Shown piece by piece: positions 53,596-64,000 of a DNA stretch of 64,000 bases. Where the stretch lies: positions 124,001 to 188,000 of the forward strand of contig CAWACK010000020.1 in assembly GCA_963780545.1 (NCBI GenBank), written 5' to 3'. Every line of letters starts with the position of its first letter. Position 1 is the stretch's first letter. The notes under the pieces are model-generated. The model worked only from the letters and a program-made list of their open reading frames with translations, was not told the origin of the DNA and searched no databases. This stretch comes from UBA8941 sp963780545. GTDB lineage: Archaea; Thermoproteota; Bathyarchaeia; TCS64. A program made the position numbers and the translations under genes.

Positions 53596-53784
53596 AATCG
53601 GCTTCTTTTTCGCCCCAACAGTTTTAGTTTTCGTTATACACTCTGATAAAACAAAGCTACCGGGGAGACCCAGGCAACGCTTTATGTACCGTAGATTAGT
53701 TCGAATCGTTTTACCGGGACCCTTTTTCCCTAGATGCATCTTCCCCCGGAGCATATTTTAATGCTGTTACCATCGTCTATTTGC

Positions 53785-54786
53785 ATGTTCGAGCTTGAGC
53801 TTGAGCGGGTCACTACTGAGATCAGAAAAAGGGAGGCGAAGCGTGTTCTCCTTCAGCTCCCAGATGGGATGCGCCCCTTCGCCTTCCAGATGGCGGAATC
53901 CATATGGAAGGCAACCTCCGCTCAGGTGATGCTCAGCGGCGACTCGTGTTATGGTGCTTGCGACCTCGCCTCAAAGCAGTCGGCAGAATTAAATGTAGAT
54001 CTTCTCATCCACTACGGTCACACCTGCTTTATTCCCGACACCGAAGTTCCTGTGCTCTACGTCGAGGCACGCATCCCCATCGACGTAGAAAAGCTAGTTG
54101 AGGCCGCCCTACCCAAGATGAAGGGATGGTTACGTGTCGGATTGACCTCCACGATCCAGCACACAGCCCAGCTCAAAGAGGTCGCCAAAGTGCTTGGGGA
54201 TCGGGGATTTAAGGCCTTAGTGGGTAAGGGGAGAGGCATAACGCCGGAGGACGGCCAAGTCCTCGGATGCAACTACTCGGCCGCCACCGACTTGCCTGAG
54301 GATGTCGACGGCTACCTATTCATTGGCGGAGGTAAATTTCATAGCCTCGGCCTAGCTTTGACAACGGAAAAACCCATCATCGTAGCCAACCCCTACAGCG
54401 GGAACGTCTCTAGGTTCGACGAATCAGAGCTAATGCAACTAGCAAAGAGGAGAATGGCAGCCATAGCCAGCGCCAGCAAAGCGAAAACGATAGGTATCTT
54501 AGTTAGTTCTAAACCCGGTCAATATGCACTATCTGAGGCAATGATTCTAGCTGAGAAACTCATGGATAGGAGTGTCACCGCCTTCATCATCTACCTCGAC
54601 GAGGTCAGGGCGGATCAACTAAACAACTTTACCGAGCCTGAGGCCTTCATAGAGACCGCGTGCCCTCGCATAGCCATCGACGGCGTTGCAGGTATCGACC
54701 GACCAATCCTAACGACCACCGAGGCCAAGGTTCTACTCGGCGAGAGAAGTTGGGAGGAGACCTGGGGGCGCGACTACTTCAGCTAG
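53785..54786 (+). CDS. dph2: Diphthamide synthesis protein Dph2
   Basis: Archaeal Dph2 transfers the 3-amino-3-carboxypropyl group from S-adenosylmethionine to a histidine of elongation factor 2, using a [4Fe-4S] cluster. The three cluster cysteines are in GDSCYGACDLA, VLGCNYSAA and IETACPRIAIDG. I chose ATG at 53785 (MFELELERVTTEIRKREAKR), because CATATTTTAA near 53751-53760 would give a leaderless transcript there. The ATG at 53734 would lie upstream of that promoter. Confidence 0.93.
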   Translation: MFELELERVTTEIRKREAKRVLLQLPDGMRPFAFQMAESIWKATSAQVMLSGDSCYGACDLASKQSAELNVDLLIHYGHTCFIPDTEVPVLYVEARIPIDVEKLVEAALPKMKGWLRVGLTSTIQHTAQLKEVAKVLGDRGFKALVGKGRGITPEDGQVLGCNYSAATDLPEDVDGYLFIGGGKFHSLGLALTTEKPIIVANPYSGNVSRFDESELMQLAKRRMAAIASASKAKTIGILVSSKPGQYALSEAMILAEKLMDRSVTAFIIYLDEVRADQLNNFTEPEAFIETACPRIAIDGVAGIDRPILTTTEAKVLLGERSWEETWGRDYFS

Positions 54787-54831
54787 GAAGCTTCACCAAT
54801 CAGTTTATTAAAAAGCGGGAGCATACAAGCA

Positions 54832-54874
54832 CCGGTCCCCAGAGACCGGCTCGCAGTCAAGCGGCGTCCGCCGC
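54832..54874 (+). promoter_or_regulatory. Two tandem hairpins in the csl4 leader
   Basis: CCGGTC (54832-54837) pairs with GACCGG (54844-54849) around a six-base loop. GCGGCG (54861-54866) pairs with CGCCGC (54869-54874). A TATA-like TTTATTAAAA at 54803-54812 would start transcription close to the first hairpin, leaving an unusual 60-base structured leader before the csl4 ATG. Confidence 0.45.
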
Positions 54875-54890
54875 GCAACACAGGCGCAAA

Positions 54891-55469
54891 ATGATGTCTA
54901 AAGCAAGGAATATCAAAGGTAAAGTTTTCCCCGGCGAAGAGCTCGCAGTAATAGAGGAATACAGCGACGGGGAGGGTAGTTACCAGAAGGATGGGCTAGT
55001 CCGCTCAGAGGAACTCGGTGAACTTAAGCTTAACAAGGAGAGAAGGGCGATTGAGGTTAAGAAGGTCACCAAACCCCTCAATCTCCCCTTGGAGGGAGTA
55101 ATCGTGATAGCCGAGGCTGGTTCGGTCACTCGCCGTGATGCACGAGTCGACATCTTCCGCGTCAACGGTAAAAAGATTGAACCAACCTACACGGGTGTCA
55201 TTCATATCAACGATGTCGCAAGGGAGTTCGGTAGAGATCTTGAGCACGCTATAAGAAGCGGAGATATAATCCGAGCAGTTGTCGCCAACACAAAGAACAG
55301 GATCATCCAGCTCAGCATGGCAGCCCCCGAATATGGGGTCGTCTACGCTTACTGCAGCCATTGTGGTGGAATCCTCGAGAACCAACAGGGTCGCCTGACA
55401 TGCCCTCAATGCAAGCGTGTCGAGCGGAGACAGATCGCAAGGAGCTATGGGAGAGAGGATCTTACATGA
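54891..55469 (+). CDS. csl4: Exosome RNA-binding protein Csl4
   Basis: The protein has about 192 residues in three parts: an N-terminal beta domain (GKVFPGEELAVIEEYSDGEG), a central S1 RNA-binding domain (GVIVIAEAGSVTRRDARVDI, SGDIIRAVVANTKNRIIQLS) and a C-terminal zinc ribbon (YCSHCGG and LTCPQCKRV). It is a cap subunit of the archaeal RNA exosome. The start is ATG at 54891 or 54894; the frame is open further upstream but lacks homology there. Its stop overlaps the next start (ATGA). Confidence 0.92.
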   Translation: MMSKARNIKGKVFPGEELAVIEEYSDGEGSYQKDGLVRSEELGELKLNKERRAIEVKKVTKPLNLPLEGVIVIAEAGSVTRRDARVDIFRVNGKKIEPTYTGVIHINDVAREFGRDLEHAIRSGDIIRAVVANTKNRIIQLSMAAPEYGVVYAYCSHCGGILENQQGRLTCPQCKRVERRQIARSYGREDLT

Positions 55470-55759
55470 AACTGAACATCGTAAAGGAAGAGGAAGGCTA
55501 CTTCGAGGTTGAGTTTGGCGGGGAGAGCCACACACTACTCAACCTTCTCCAGAGTAGCCTCCTAGAGGACCCAGCTGTTGAGATGGCAGGCTATACCCGA
55601 CCACACCCCCTCATGGATAGGAGCAGGCTCTTCATAAGAATGAAGAATAAGAAGGTCGACCCTAAGGAGATTCTAAAGAAGGCTGCTGATAACGCAGAGG
55701 CGAAGCTTAGAGAGTTCGACGACAGCCTTAAGCAGGGAGTCTCCAACATTAAAAAGTGA
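55466..55759 (+). CDS. rpoL: RNA polymerase subunit L (Rpb11)
   Basis: The 97-residue protein starts MKLNIVKEEEGYFEVEFGGE and has the signature HTLLNLLQSSLLEDPAVEMA, GYTRPHPLMDRSRLFIRM. RpoL forms the polymerase assembly platform with RpoD. The ATG overlaps the csl4 stop as ATGA, so exosome and polymerase subunits are translationally coupled. Confidence 0.94.
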   Translation: MKLNIVKEEEGYFEVEFGGESHTLLNLLQSSLLEDPAVEMAGYTRPHPLMDRSRLFIRMKNKKVDPKEILKKAADNAEAKLREFDDSLKQGVSNIKK

Positions 55760-55785
55760 CCAACCCAATTTTTCAATGAGGAGTT

Positions 55786-56289
55786 TTGACACCACAGAGG
55801 CTACACCAGATTAAGAAGGAGATCAGGGTTTTAGGCGTATCCGCTGGAGCTAAAGGCCAAAGTTACATCATCATTGGGATAGTTTTCAGGGGGAGCCTGT
55901 GGCTTGATGGCGTTCTAAGGAAAAGATCCGAGGACCACGACTTAACTGACGATTTGATCGAAATGGTTCGCTCCTCACCCCACGCAGGCCAGATAAGGGT
56001 CATTATACTCAGCCAAGAAACTCTGCAGGCTGGGGCGATCATTGATCCTAACCGATTAAACATCGAGACGGGAAAACCCGTGATCTTGCTGGAAAAGCGA
56101 CTGATGAGTGGCGGATCGACCTTCACCTGGAGGAACGGCGGGGATTCCGTCAAATTCTCCATCTTCGGCCTAAGCCGATGGTCTGCAGAGGAAGTGCTCA
56201 AGGCCTCAACGAGAGCAGGTGTTGTTCCCGAGGCCCTTAAGGTAGCGACACTCACCCTCTCAGCACTATCAGAGGGGAAGCAGACATAA
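55786..56289 (+). CDS. DUF99 (UPF0215) family protein
   Basis: The 167-residue protein fits the endonuclease V-like DUF99 family: KKEIRVLGVSAGAKGQSYII near the start, then IIGIVFRGSLWLDGVLRK and the middle IRVIILSQETLQAGAIID. The start is TTG at 55786. The family is widespread in archaea, but its activity is not established. It sits between transcription genes. Confidence 0.85.
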   Translation: MTPQRLHQIKKEIRVLGVSAGAKGQSYIIIGIVFRGSLWLDGVLRKRSEDHDLTDDLIEMVRSSPHAGQIRVIILSQETLQAGAIIDPNRLNIETGKPVILLEKRLMSGGSTFTWRNGGDSVKFSIFGLSRWSAEEVLKASTRAGVVPEALKVATLTLSALSEGKQT

Positions 56290-56339
56290 GGTATTAATAG
56301 AGGCAACTAGGCTAATCGCCTACTGGTGGAGGAGTAAAA

Positions 56340-56660
56340 ACGAAGTTCTGCTCTGAGTGCGGCACTATGTGCAACCTCGACCATAAGAAGAGGTGCTACG
56401 TTTGCCCGAAATGCGGTGCCGAGCAGCCCATGACCGAAGGGATAAAAATCGAGCGCGAAACAAAAGGCGATGACAAGATAGTCGTCATCGGTAAAAAGGA
56501 GCAGAATCTCCGAACGACACCCCAAGTCAAAGCTGAATGCCTCAAATGTGGTAACGATAAAGCCTATTGGTGGATGGTTCAGACCAGAGGAATCGACGAA
56601 TCAAGTACACAGTTCTACAGGTGTACGAAGTGCGGGTACACTTGGCGTGACTACAGTTGA
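56340..56660 (+). CDS. tfs: Transcription cleavage factor TFS with apparent ACG start
   Basis: TFS stimulates RNA cleavage by backtracked RNA polymerase. The N-terminal zinc ribbon (KFCSECG and RCYVCPKCGAEQP) and the C-terminal ribbon (CLKCGNDKAYWWMVQTRG, YRCTKCGYTWRDYS) with the catalytic acidic pair D and E (RGIDES) are complete. The conserved MKFC start requires translation from 56340, where the codon is ACG. GGTGGAGGAG at 56325-56334 ends five bases before it. The first ATG, at 56367, would remove two zinc ligands. No ATG, GTG or TTG lies between the in-frame TAA at 56313 and 56367. Confidence 0.9.
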   Translation, partial: TKFCSECGTMCNLDHKKRCYVCPKCGAEQPMTEGIKIERETKGDDKIVVIGKKEQNLRTTPQVKAECLKCGNDKAYWWMVQTRGIDESSTQFYRCTKCGYTWRDYS

Positions 56661-56735
56661 GATCTGCAGGGAACCCTTTTTAACTCTCTGCCCCTAGGCT
56701 AAGACAACCAATCCCCATCTCAGGAGACAGAGAGT

Positions 56736-57488
56736 TTGTTCGAGGTAGAGGTTTCCCGTATAGATCCATTCCGTAACCTGATCAAGGCGCTCAGCGTAAT
56801 CGTCGAGGAGGGTACATTCGTCATGAATGAGGCTCAGGTTAAGCTCCTCGCGATGGACCCGAGCCACGTCGCCATGGTCGACTTCGAGCTCCCCGCCGAC
56901 TTCTTTGATAACTACAAATGCGAGGGGGAGCCGAGACTTAGCATCAACATAAAGGAGCTTCTAAAGTTCCTCGACCGCGTCGACAAAGACGAGGAGGTCT
57001 GGATAAAGCTGGATGATGAGAAAGCCCGCCTAGTAATCCTCTGCAAGCGCGGCGGTCACAACAGGCGATTTGAGATGCCAATACTCGAGCCAATAGATGA
57101 GGAGGTCCCACAGCCCAAGATCTTCTTCAAAGCGAAAGCTCGCATCGTTACAGACAGCCTACGCAACGCAATAAGGGACGCGAACCTTGTCAGCGAGCAC
57201 GTTAAAGTCGCTGTCGAGGGGGAGCTCCTTAAGATCAGCGCTACAGGCGACATGGGGAGCGCCCACAGTGAGTGGGAGAAGGGAAGTGATGACCTTATAG
57301 AGATCAAGGCTGAGGAGGATAGCAGCGCCACCTTCACCCTAAGCTACCTGAACGAGATAGCGAACGCGGCGGGCAACAGCAGCGAGGTCGCCACCATCGA
57401 ACTCAGCACAGATATGCCTATCAAGATGGATTTCGAGCTACCGAAGGGTAAGCTCGTCTACTACCTCGCCCCTTGCATCGGCGTCTAA
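56736..57488 (+). CDS. pcn: PCNA sliding clamp
   Basis: The 250-residue clamp begins MFEVEVSRIDPFRNLIKALS, has the DFELPADFFDNYKCEGEP region and a C-terminal YYLAPCIGV. It encircles DNA and recruits FEN-1, ligase and polymerase through PIP boxes; the FEN-1 at 29650-30675 carries such a motif. The start is TTG at 56736. It follows TFS, a frequent archaeal pairing. Confidence 0.95.
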   Translation: MFEVEVSRIDPFRNLIKALSVIVEEGTFVMNEAQVKLLAMDPSHVAMVDFELPADFFDNYKCEGEPRLSINIKELLKFLDRVDKDEEVWIKLDDEKARLVILCKRGGHNRRFEMPILEPIDEEVPQPKIFFKAKARIVTDSLRNAIRDANLVSEHVKVAVEGELLKISATGDMGSAHSEWEKGSDDLIEIKAEEDSSATFTLSYLNEIANAAGNSSEVATIELSTDMPIKMDFELPKGKLVYYLAPCIGV

Positions 57489-57522
57489 AATTTCTCAGAA
57501 ACGAAGCTCGCTCCAGCGGATA

Positions 57523-58125
57523 TCATGATACAAGCTTTTTCATAGCCGTATAGCCCTTTTCGAAGGCCCGCATGTTGGCATCCAGAAACCTCCTGGAGAG
57601 TGCCTCGCCGATTGCTTTCCGAAGAGACTCGTTTGTAATGATGCCCTCGTCCAGCGCAGCGTAGGCTCCGAGGACGACGATGTTGAGGCTCGTTGGAGCA
57701 TTCGCGTCAATAGATAACGCCTTCGCATCGAAGGCGTATACTTTACAGCCGATCTTCTTCAGCGCTGCGGTTATATTGGGGAGTTCGGGGTAGGTGGCCT
57801 CCTTGAGTATGACGGATATCGGGTAAATCGGTGAAGTGCTGAGAATGACCCTGGTTCCAGATCTGAGATACTCGGGTACCCTGACGGCTTCAGAGGGCTC
57901 GAGACTGAGGAGGACGTCGCACATTCCTTTCGGAATTAAAGAACCATACACGCTTTCCCCTATCCTGACGTGGCTCTGGACTGAGCCACCGCGCTGAGCC
58001 ATCCCGAGCGTTTCCCCGACCTTTACGTTTAGCCCCTGACTGAGCGCCGCCTGAGCTAGCACTTTGGCGAGGGTGATCCCACCCTGGCCTCCGACGGAGG
58101 TTATCAGGATGTTATGCTCAACCAT
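57523..58125 (-). CDS. iorB: Indolepyruvate:ferredoxin oxidoreductase beta subunit
   Basis: The protein starts MVEHNILITSVGGQGGITLA and contains TLGMAQRGGSVQSHVRIG and LGAYAALDEG. It pairs with IorA to oxidise aryl pyruvates from aromatic amino acids to acyl-CoA. ATG at 58125 has GAGGTGA in front of it and lies one base after the IorA stop. The frame extends to 58179 but overlaps iorA there. Confidence 0.94.
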   Translation of the reverse strand: MVEHNILITSVGGQGGITLAKVLAQAALSQGLNVKVGETLGMAQRGGSVQSHVRIGESVYGSLIPKGMCDVLLSLEPSEAVRVPEYLRSGTRVILSTSPIYPISVILKEATYPELPNITAALKKIGCKVYAFDAKALSIDANAPTSLNIVVLGAYAALDEGIITNESLRKAIGEALSRRFLDANMRAFEKGYTAMKKLVS

Positions 58126-58126
58126 T

Positions 58127-59998
58127 TTAGTCACCTCGTCCGATTGCACCAACGGGACAAACCTGTGCACACATACCACAGCCCGCGCAGGCGACCTTGT
58201 CCACCATCATCTTCTCGGACTCGATAGACATCGCTGGGCAGCTCAAGGTCCTTATGCAGAGGAGGCATCCCGTACATTTCTCTTGGTCGACCATGTAGGG
58301 TGGTTCGAGGGTCCCCATCCGCTTCGCGACGAGGGAGCAAACTCTCCTGAGTACGATGCCCGAAGGGCCGTTGTGGCTTAAAACCTGCCTAAAAGCCTCC
58401 CTACTACGTTTTATGTCGTATGGGTCAACGATGACAACCTTATCGACGCCGGCCGCGTTAAGCATCTCCTCGATCTTGATGAGTTTTGCCTGCGCCACTC
58501 CGGTTGAGCTTCCGGAGGCGGGGGAAGCCTGGTGGCCCGTCATGCCGGTGATCTGATTATCGAGGACGGCAATCACGATGTTTGTGTCGTTCCAACCAGC
58601 ATTAACGGTGGGTGGGAGCCCAGCGTGGAAGAAAGTCGAATCACCGATGGTAGCGACGACGGGCACCTTCACACCCGCGTACCTGAAGCCAATTGCATTC
58701 CCTATCGAGGCCCCCATACTCACTTCCATCCAACAGCTGCTCCACGGCGGATACATACCGAGGATGGTACAGCCGATGTCCCCCGTGACTATAACCTCGT
58801 CTCTCTTGAAGCCAAGATCCCTGATAGCCTGCGTCAGCGCAGTGTAGGTTCCCCTGTGGGGACAACCGGGGCAGAATGGGAGACTTCTCCCAGGTGCAAT
58901 GGCCTTAGCCTCGAGCCAGACCTCGTCGAGTGGCGCCTTTTCCTCCTTAAGACCTCCATTGAGGATATTTAGAGCCTTCTCGACCAAATCGTTGTCGTAT
59001 TCCCCTACTCTCGGCAGGGTTCCGTCGAGCTTACCCCTGACTTTAATTTTCCTGTCAAAGTCCGAGGAGAGTGCCTTAACCTGAAGTTCAATATAGGGCT
59101 CAAGCTCCTCCAGAATCAGAACCGTGTCAACTGATTTGAGGAGTCTCTTAATAATCTTCAGCGGCAAGGGGTTAACGGTTCCAATCCTTAAAACAGAGAC
59201 TTCAAACTCACTGGAAGCTAGGACATCCTGCAGATAACTCCAAGGGGCTCCAGCAGCTATGACCCCCAGCCTAACTCCAGGCTTCAATTCGAGACTGTTA
59301 AAGGGTGAAAACTCGAACTCTTCTCGGACCTTCTCGACCCGTTCGTTGAGGATCCTGTGCTGGTCCTTCACCCAGACCGGCGAAGCTCTTGTGAAACGAC
59401 TTATGTCCCTCTTCATGGGGGGCTTTGGCTCTGCCTTCCTCACCTCGCCAAGCTTCACCGTGGCCTTACCATGGGCGATTCGTGAAGTTGAACGCACCAT
59501 CACGGGTATCTTATGCTTCTCCGAGAGGTCGAAGGCAGCGATCAACATGTCTTTACTGCTCTGGGCGTCGAACACGTCGAACATTGGCAGAGGACAGGTT
59601 CCTGTGAATAATCGACTATCCTGTTCTTCCATTCCAGCATGGGCGCCAGGGTCGTCCGCCACGTAGAGAACCAAACCCCCGATGACGTCGCCGTAAGCCA
59701 CCGAGAGGATCGAGTCCGATGCAACGTTAAGACCCGCGCTTTTCATAGTTACCAAACAACGCGACCCACCGAAACTCACCCCAGTCGCTATATCAAAAGC
59801 AACCTTCTCGTTAACCGCCCACTCGGAGCGCATCCCGTTCTCCTTTGAACCCTGAAGAAGTGTCTCTATGACCTCAGTCGAAGGGGTCCCAGGGTAACCT
59901 ATGGCGAAAGGCACACCCGCCTCAACTACACCCTGAGCAACAGCCTCGTTACCCATAAGAAGATGAATGCAGTCCGCTCCGTCAACCAAGTATCTCAC
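58127..59998 (-). CDS. iorA: Indolepyruvate:ferredoxin oxidoreductase alpha subunit
   Basis: The 623-residue thiamine-pyrophosphate enzyme has LMGNEAVAQGVVEAG, GYPGTPSTEVIETL, the PFCPGCPHRGTYTAL segment, the TPP-binding GDSTFFHAGLPPTVN with NQITGMTGHQ, and a C-terminal pair of clusters (CTGCLLCIRTLSC and CAGCGMCAQVCPVG). It starts with GTG at 59998. A possible TATA element lies near 60024-60033 on the minus strand, suggesting a leaderless message. It completes a fermentation route with the aminotransferases and acyl-CoA synthetases. Confidence 0.95.
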   Translation of the reverse strand: MRYLVDGADCIHLLMGNEAVAQGVVEAGVPFAIGYPGTPSTEVIETLLQGSKENGMRSEWAVNEKVAFDIATGVSFGGSRCLVTMKSAGLNVASDSILSVAYGDVIGGLVLYVADDPGAHAGMEEQDSRLFTGTCPLPMFDVFDAQSSKDMLIAAFDLSEKHKIPVMVRSTSRIAHGKATVKLGEVRKAEPKPPMKRDISRFTRASPVWVKDQHRILNERVEKVREEFEFSPFNSLELKPGVRLGVIAAGAPWSYLQDVLASSEFEVSVLRIGTVNPLPLKIIKRLLKSVDTVLILEELEPYIELQVKALSSDFDRKIKVRGKLDGTLPRVGEYDNDLVEKALNILNGGLKEEKAPLDEVWLEAKAIAPGRSLPFCPGCPHRGTYTALTQAIRDLGFKRDEVIVTGDIGCTILGMYPPWSSCWMEVSMGASIGNAIGFRYAGVKVPVVATIGDSTFFHAGLPPTVNAGWNDTNIVIAVLDNQITGMTGHQASPASGSSTGVAQAKLIKIEEMLNAAGVDKVVIVDPYDIKRSREAFRQVLSHNGPSGIVLRRVCSLVAKRMGTLEPPYMVDQEKCTGCLLCIRTLSCPAMSIESEKMMVDKVACAGCGMCAQVCPVGAIGRGD

Positions 59999-60314
59999 CT
60001 TTACATTAAGTAAGCAAGGAGAGGATATAATTCAGTTTGGAGGGACACAGGTTTATAACCACTCGAAAATAGGCTTAAACACAATTAATCATTTTAGACA
60101 AATCCCATAAGAAATTTATTAGTGACGATAAAAATCCCTTAAACATAATATGAATAGGATAAATTTCTTGGAATAATACAGATTCCGACTACCAGACGAA
60201 AAATAGATCAGGAAGCGGCCACTCACCGTAAAATGACGCAGATTTAGTATATTTAGTATTCATGAAGTTAATTAGAAAAACTACCCATTTCATCTATAGT
60301 TTTAAAATGCTTTA
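59999..60314. other. AT-rich spacer between iorA and 23S rRNA
   Basis: About 315 bases hold no convincing gene and no 5S rRNA that I can recognise. The right half should contain the end of the rRNA transcript, with a short T-run at about 60277-60281 on the minus strand. The left half holds the iorA promoter. Confidence 0.5.
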
Positions 60315-60349
60315 GAAGCCGTGGATAGGTTCCGATATCTCCTGTAGGA
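60315..60349 (-). promoter_or_regulatory. 3' arm of the pre-23S bulge-helix-bulge processing stem
   Basis: On the minus strand TCCTACA-GGAG-ATA-TCGGAACCT-ATC-CACGGCTTC pairs with the 5' flank at 63383-63417. ATA (60336-60338) is a three-base bulge, followed by a four-base helix (60339-60342) and a second bulge on the other strand. This is the canonical substrate of the archaeal splicing endonuclease. Confidence 0.75.
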
Positions 60350-60362
60350 TCAGGTGTTTTAT

Positions 60363-63373
<3,011 letters not shown>

Positions 63374-63382
63374 TTGACCCGG

Positions 63383-63417
63383 TCCCACAGCTGGAGTCGG
63401 AACCTGTGCACGGCTTC
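63383..63417 (-). promoter_or_regulatory. 5' arm of the pre-23S bulge-helix-bulge processing stem
   Basis: On the minus strand GAAGCCGTG-CAC-AGGTTCCGA-CTCC-AGC-TGTGGGA pairs with the 3' flank at 60315-60349. AGC (63390-63392) is a three-base bulge and CTCC (63393-63396) forms the four-base central helix with GGAG. Cutting in the two bulges would release pre-23S rRNA. Confidence 0.75.
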
Positions 63418-63550
63418 ATTGCCTTTTCGAGGGATTCCATCCCCCCGTGGCTCGCCCTTAGCCCCTCGAGCTGAGCTCGGGAGCCGCATATTGTGAGTTT
63501 GATTTGGGTCGGGTAGATTCTTCCTCCGCAACACTGCGTCTTTCTTTCTT

Positions 63551-64000
63551 AGGAGGTGATCCGGCCGCAGGTTCCCCTACGGCCACCTTGTTACGACTTA
63601 ACCCTCCTTACGAGCCCCAGGTTCGACGCGACCAACATTCGATCACGCCTCACCCGAAACTCATTCGGGTGGTTCGACGGGCAGTGTGTGCAAGGAGCAG
63701 GGACGTATTCACTGCGCGATGATGACGCGCGGTTACTAGGCATTCCATGTTCACGAGGGCGGGTTGCAGCCCTCGATCCCAACTGAGGTAGGGTTTAGGG
63801 ATTGGCTTCACCTCTCGGTGTTGCAGCTCTCTGTCCCTACCATTGCAGCCCGCGTGTGGCCCGGGATATTCGGGGCATACTGACCTGCCGTTGCCCGCAC
63901 CTTCCTCAGCCTTGTCGGCAGCGGTCCCCCAAGAGTGCTCAGCGGCCCTTTAGGCTCTGGTAGCAACATGGGGTACGGGTCTCGTTCGTTACCTCACTTA
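63551..64000 (-). rRNA. rrs: 16S ribosomal RNA, 3' part
   Basis: The 3' end is marked by CTGCGGCCGGATCACCTCCT at 63551-63570 on the minus strand, which contains the anti-Shine-Dalgarno sequence. The conserved GTTACGACTT complement is close by. The gene continues beyond the window. The spacer to 23S is about 177 bases and contains no tRNA. Confidence 0.95.

Noticed and set aside
53655..53725. tRNA-like stretch containing AGTTCGAATCG and ending CCGGGACC
   Set aside because: The T-arm stem and the acceptor stem do not pair, so it is not a tRNA. It cannot be claimed as an attachment site without a second copy.
63418..63550. Possible tRNA-Ala in the 16S-23S spacer
   Set aside because: The spacer lacks a foldable acceptor stem and anticodon arm. 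It is explained by rRNA processing stems.

Overview
The window is a chromosomal segment of an archaeon. This is shown by an archaeal 16S-23S rRNA operon with no tRNA in its spacer, a pre-23S bulge-helix-bulge processing stem, and archaeal genes for FEN-1, ATP-dependent DNA ligase, SRP54, eL21, RpoF, DUF655, uL16 (L10e), Dph2, Csl4, RpoL, TFS and PCNA. The catabolic set (tungsten aldehyde:ferredoxin oxidoreductases, Por, Ior, an ADP-forming acyl-CoA synthetase subunit, deacylases and amidohydrolases) points to an anaerobic peptide or amino-acid fermenter. A TACK-type lineage such as Bathyarchaeia is my best guess, from gene content only.

Layout. 1-4.2 kb: tandem aldehyde ferredoxin oxidoreductase (AOR) genes with a MoaD/ThiS-like protein. 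4.3-9.9 kb: Mrr-like nuclease, CorA-like channel, ADP-forming acyl-CoA synthetase alpha subunit, HpcH/HpaI aldolase, a helical-repeat protein and an SCP2 protein. 10-19.8 kb: an Lrp regulator, a truncated oxidoreductase gamma gene, ornithine cyclodeaminase-like, DUF917 and UxaA-type genes, a Por operon with fused alpha and beta subunits, and a frameshifted aminotransferase. 20-25 kb: D-aminoacylase, ADP-ribosylglycohydrolase plus PfkB kinase, and a CBS-containing site-2 protease. 25.3-29 kb: cupin, a second Lrp regulator, a DMT transporter and glutamine synthetase; the last three share a CTATACA-N2-TGTATAG operator. 29-43.8 kb: thioredoxin, FEN-1/ligase operon, M20 amidohydrolase, acyl-CoA synthetase, DapA-like lyase, UspA, SRP54, a ferredoxin-AOR pair and the eL21-RpoF-DUF655 operon.

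About 43.85-53.05 kb is an integrated genetic element. It holds orphan small genes, a four-gene translationally coupled operon with a C2H2-finger/coiled-coil protein, a P-loop ATPase operon, a dCTP-deaminase-fold protein with a C-terminal membrane helix and no catalytic glutamate, a palindrome-rich divergent control region, a hairpin RNA candidate and a tyrosine integrase destroyed by about six frameshifts. The element has probably lost mobility while several of its gene blocks remain open.

Housekeeping genes resume at 53.1 kb (uL16, Dph2, Csl4-RpoL, DUF99, TFS, PCNA), followed on the minus strand by IorAB, 23S rRNA and the 3' part of 16S rRNA.

An unexpected recurring feature is that three conserved genes (UxaA large subunit, DUF655, TFS) have no ATG, GTG or TTG at the expected start. 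They carry ATA, CTG and ACG there instead, each one base away from ATG.
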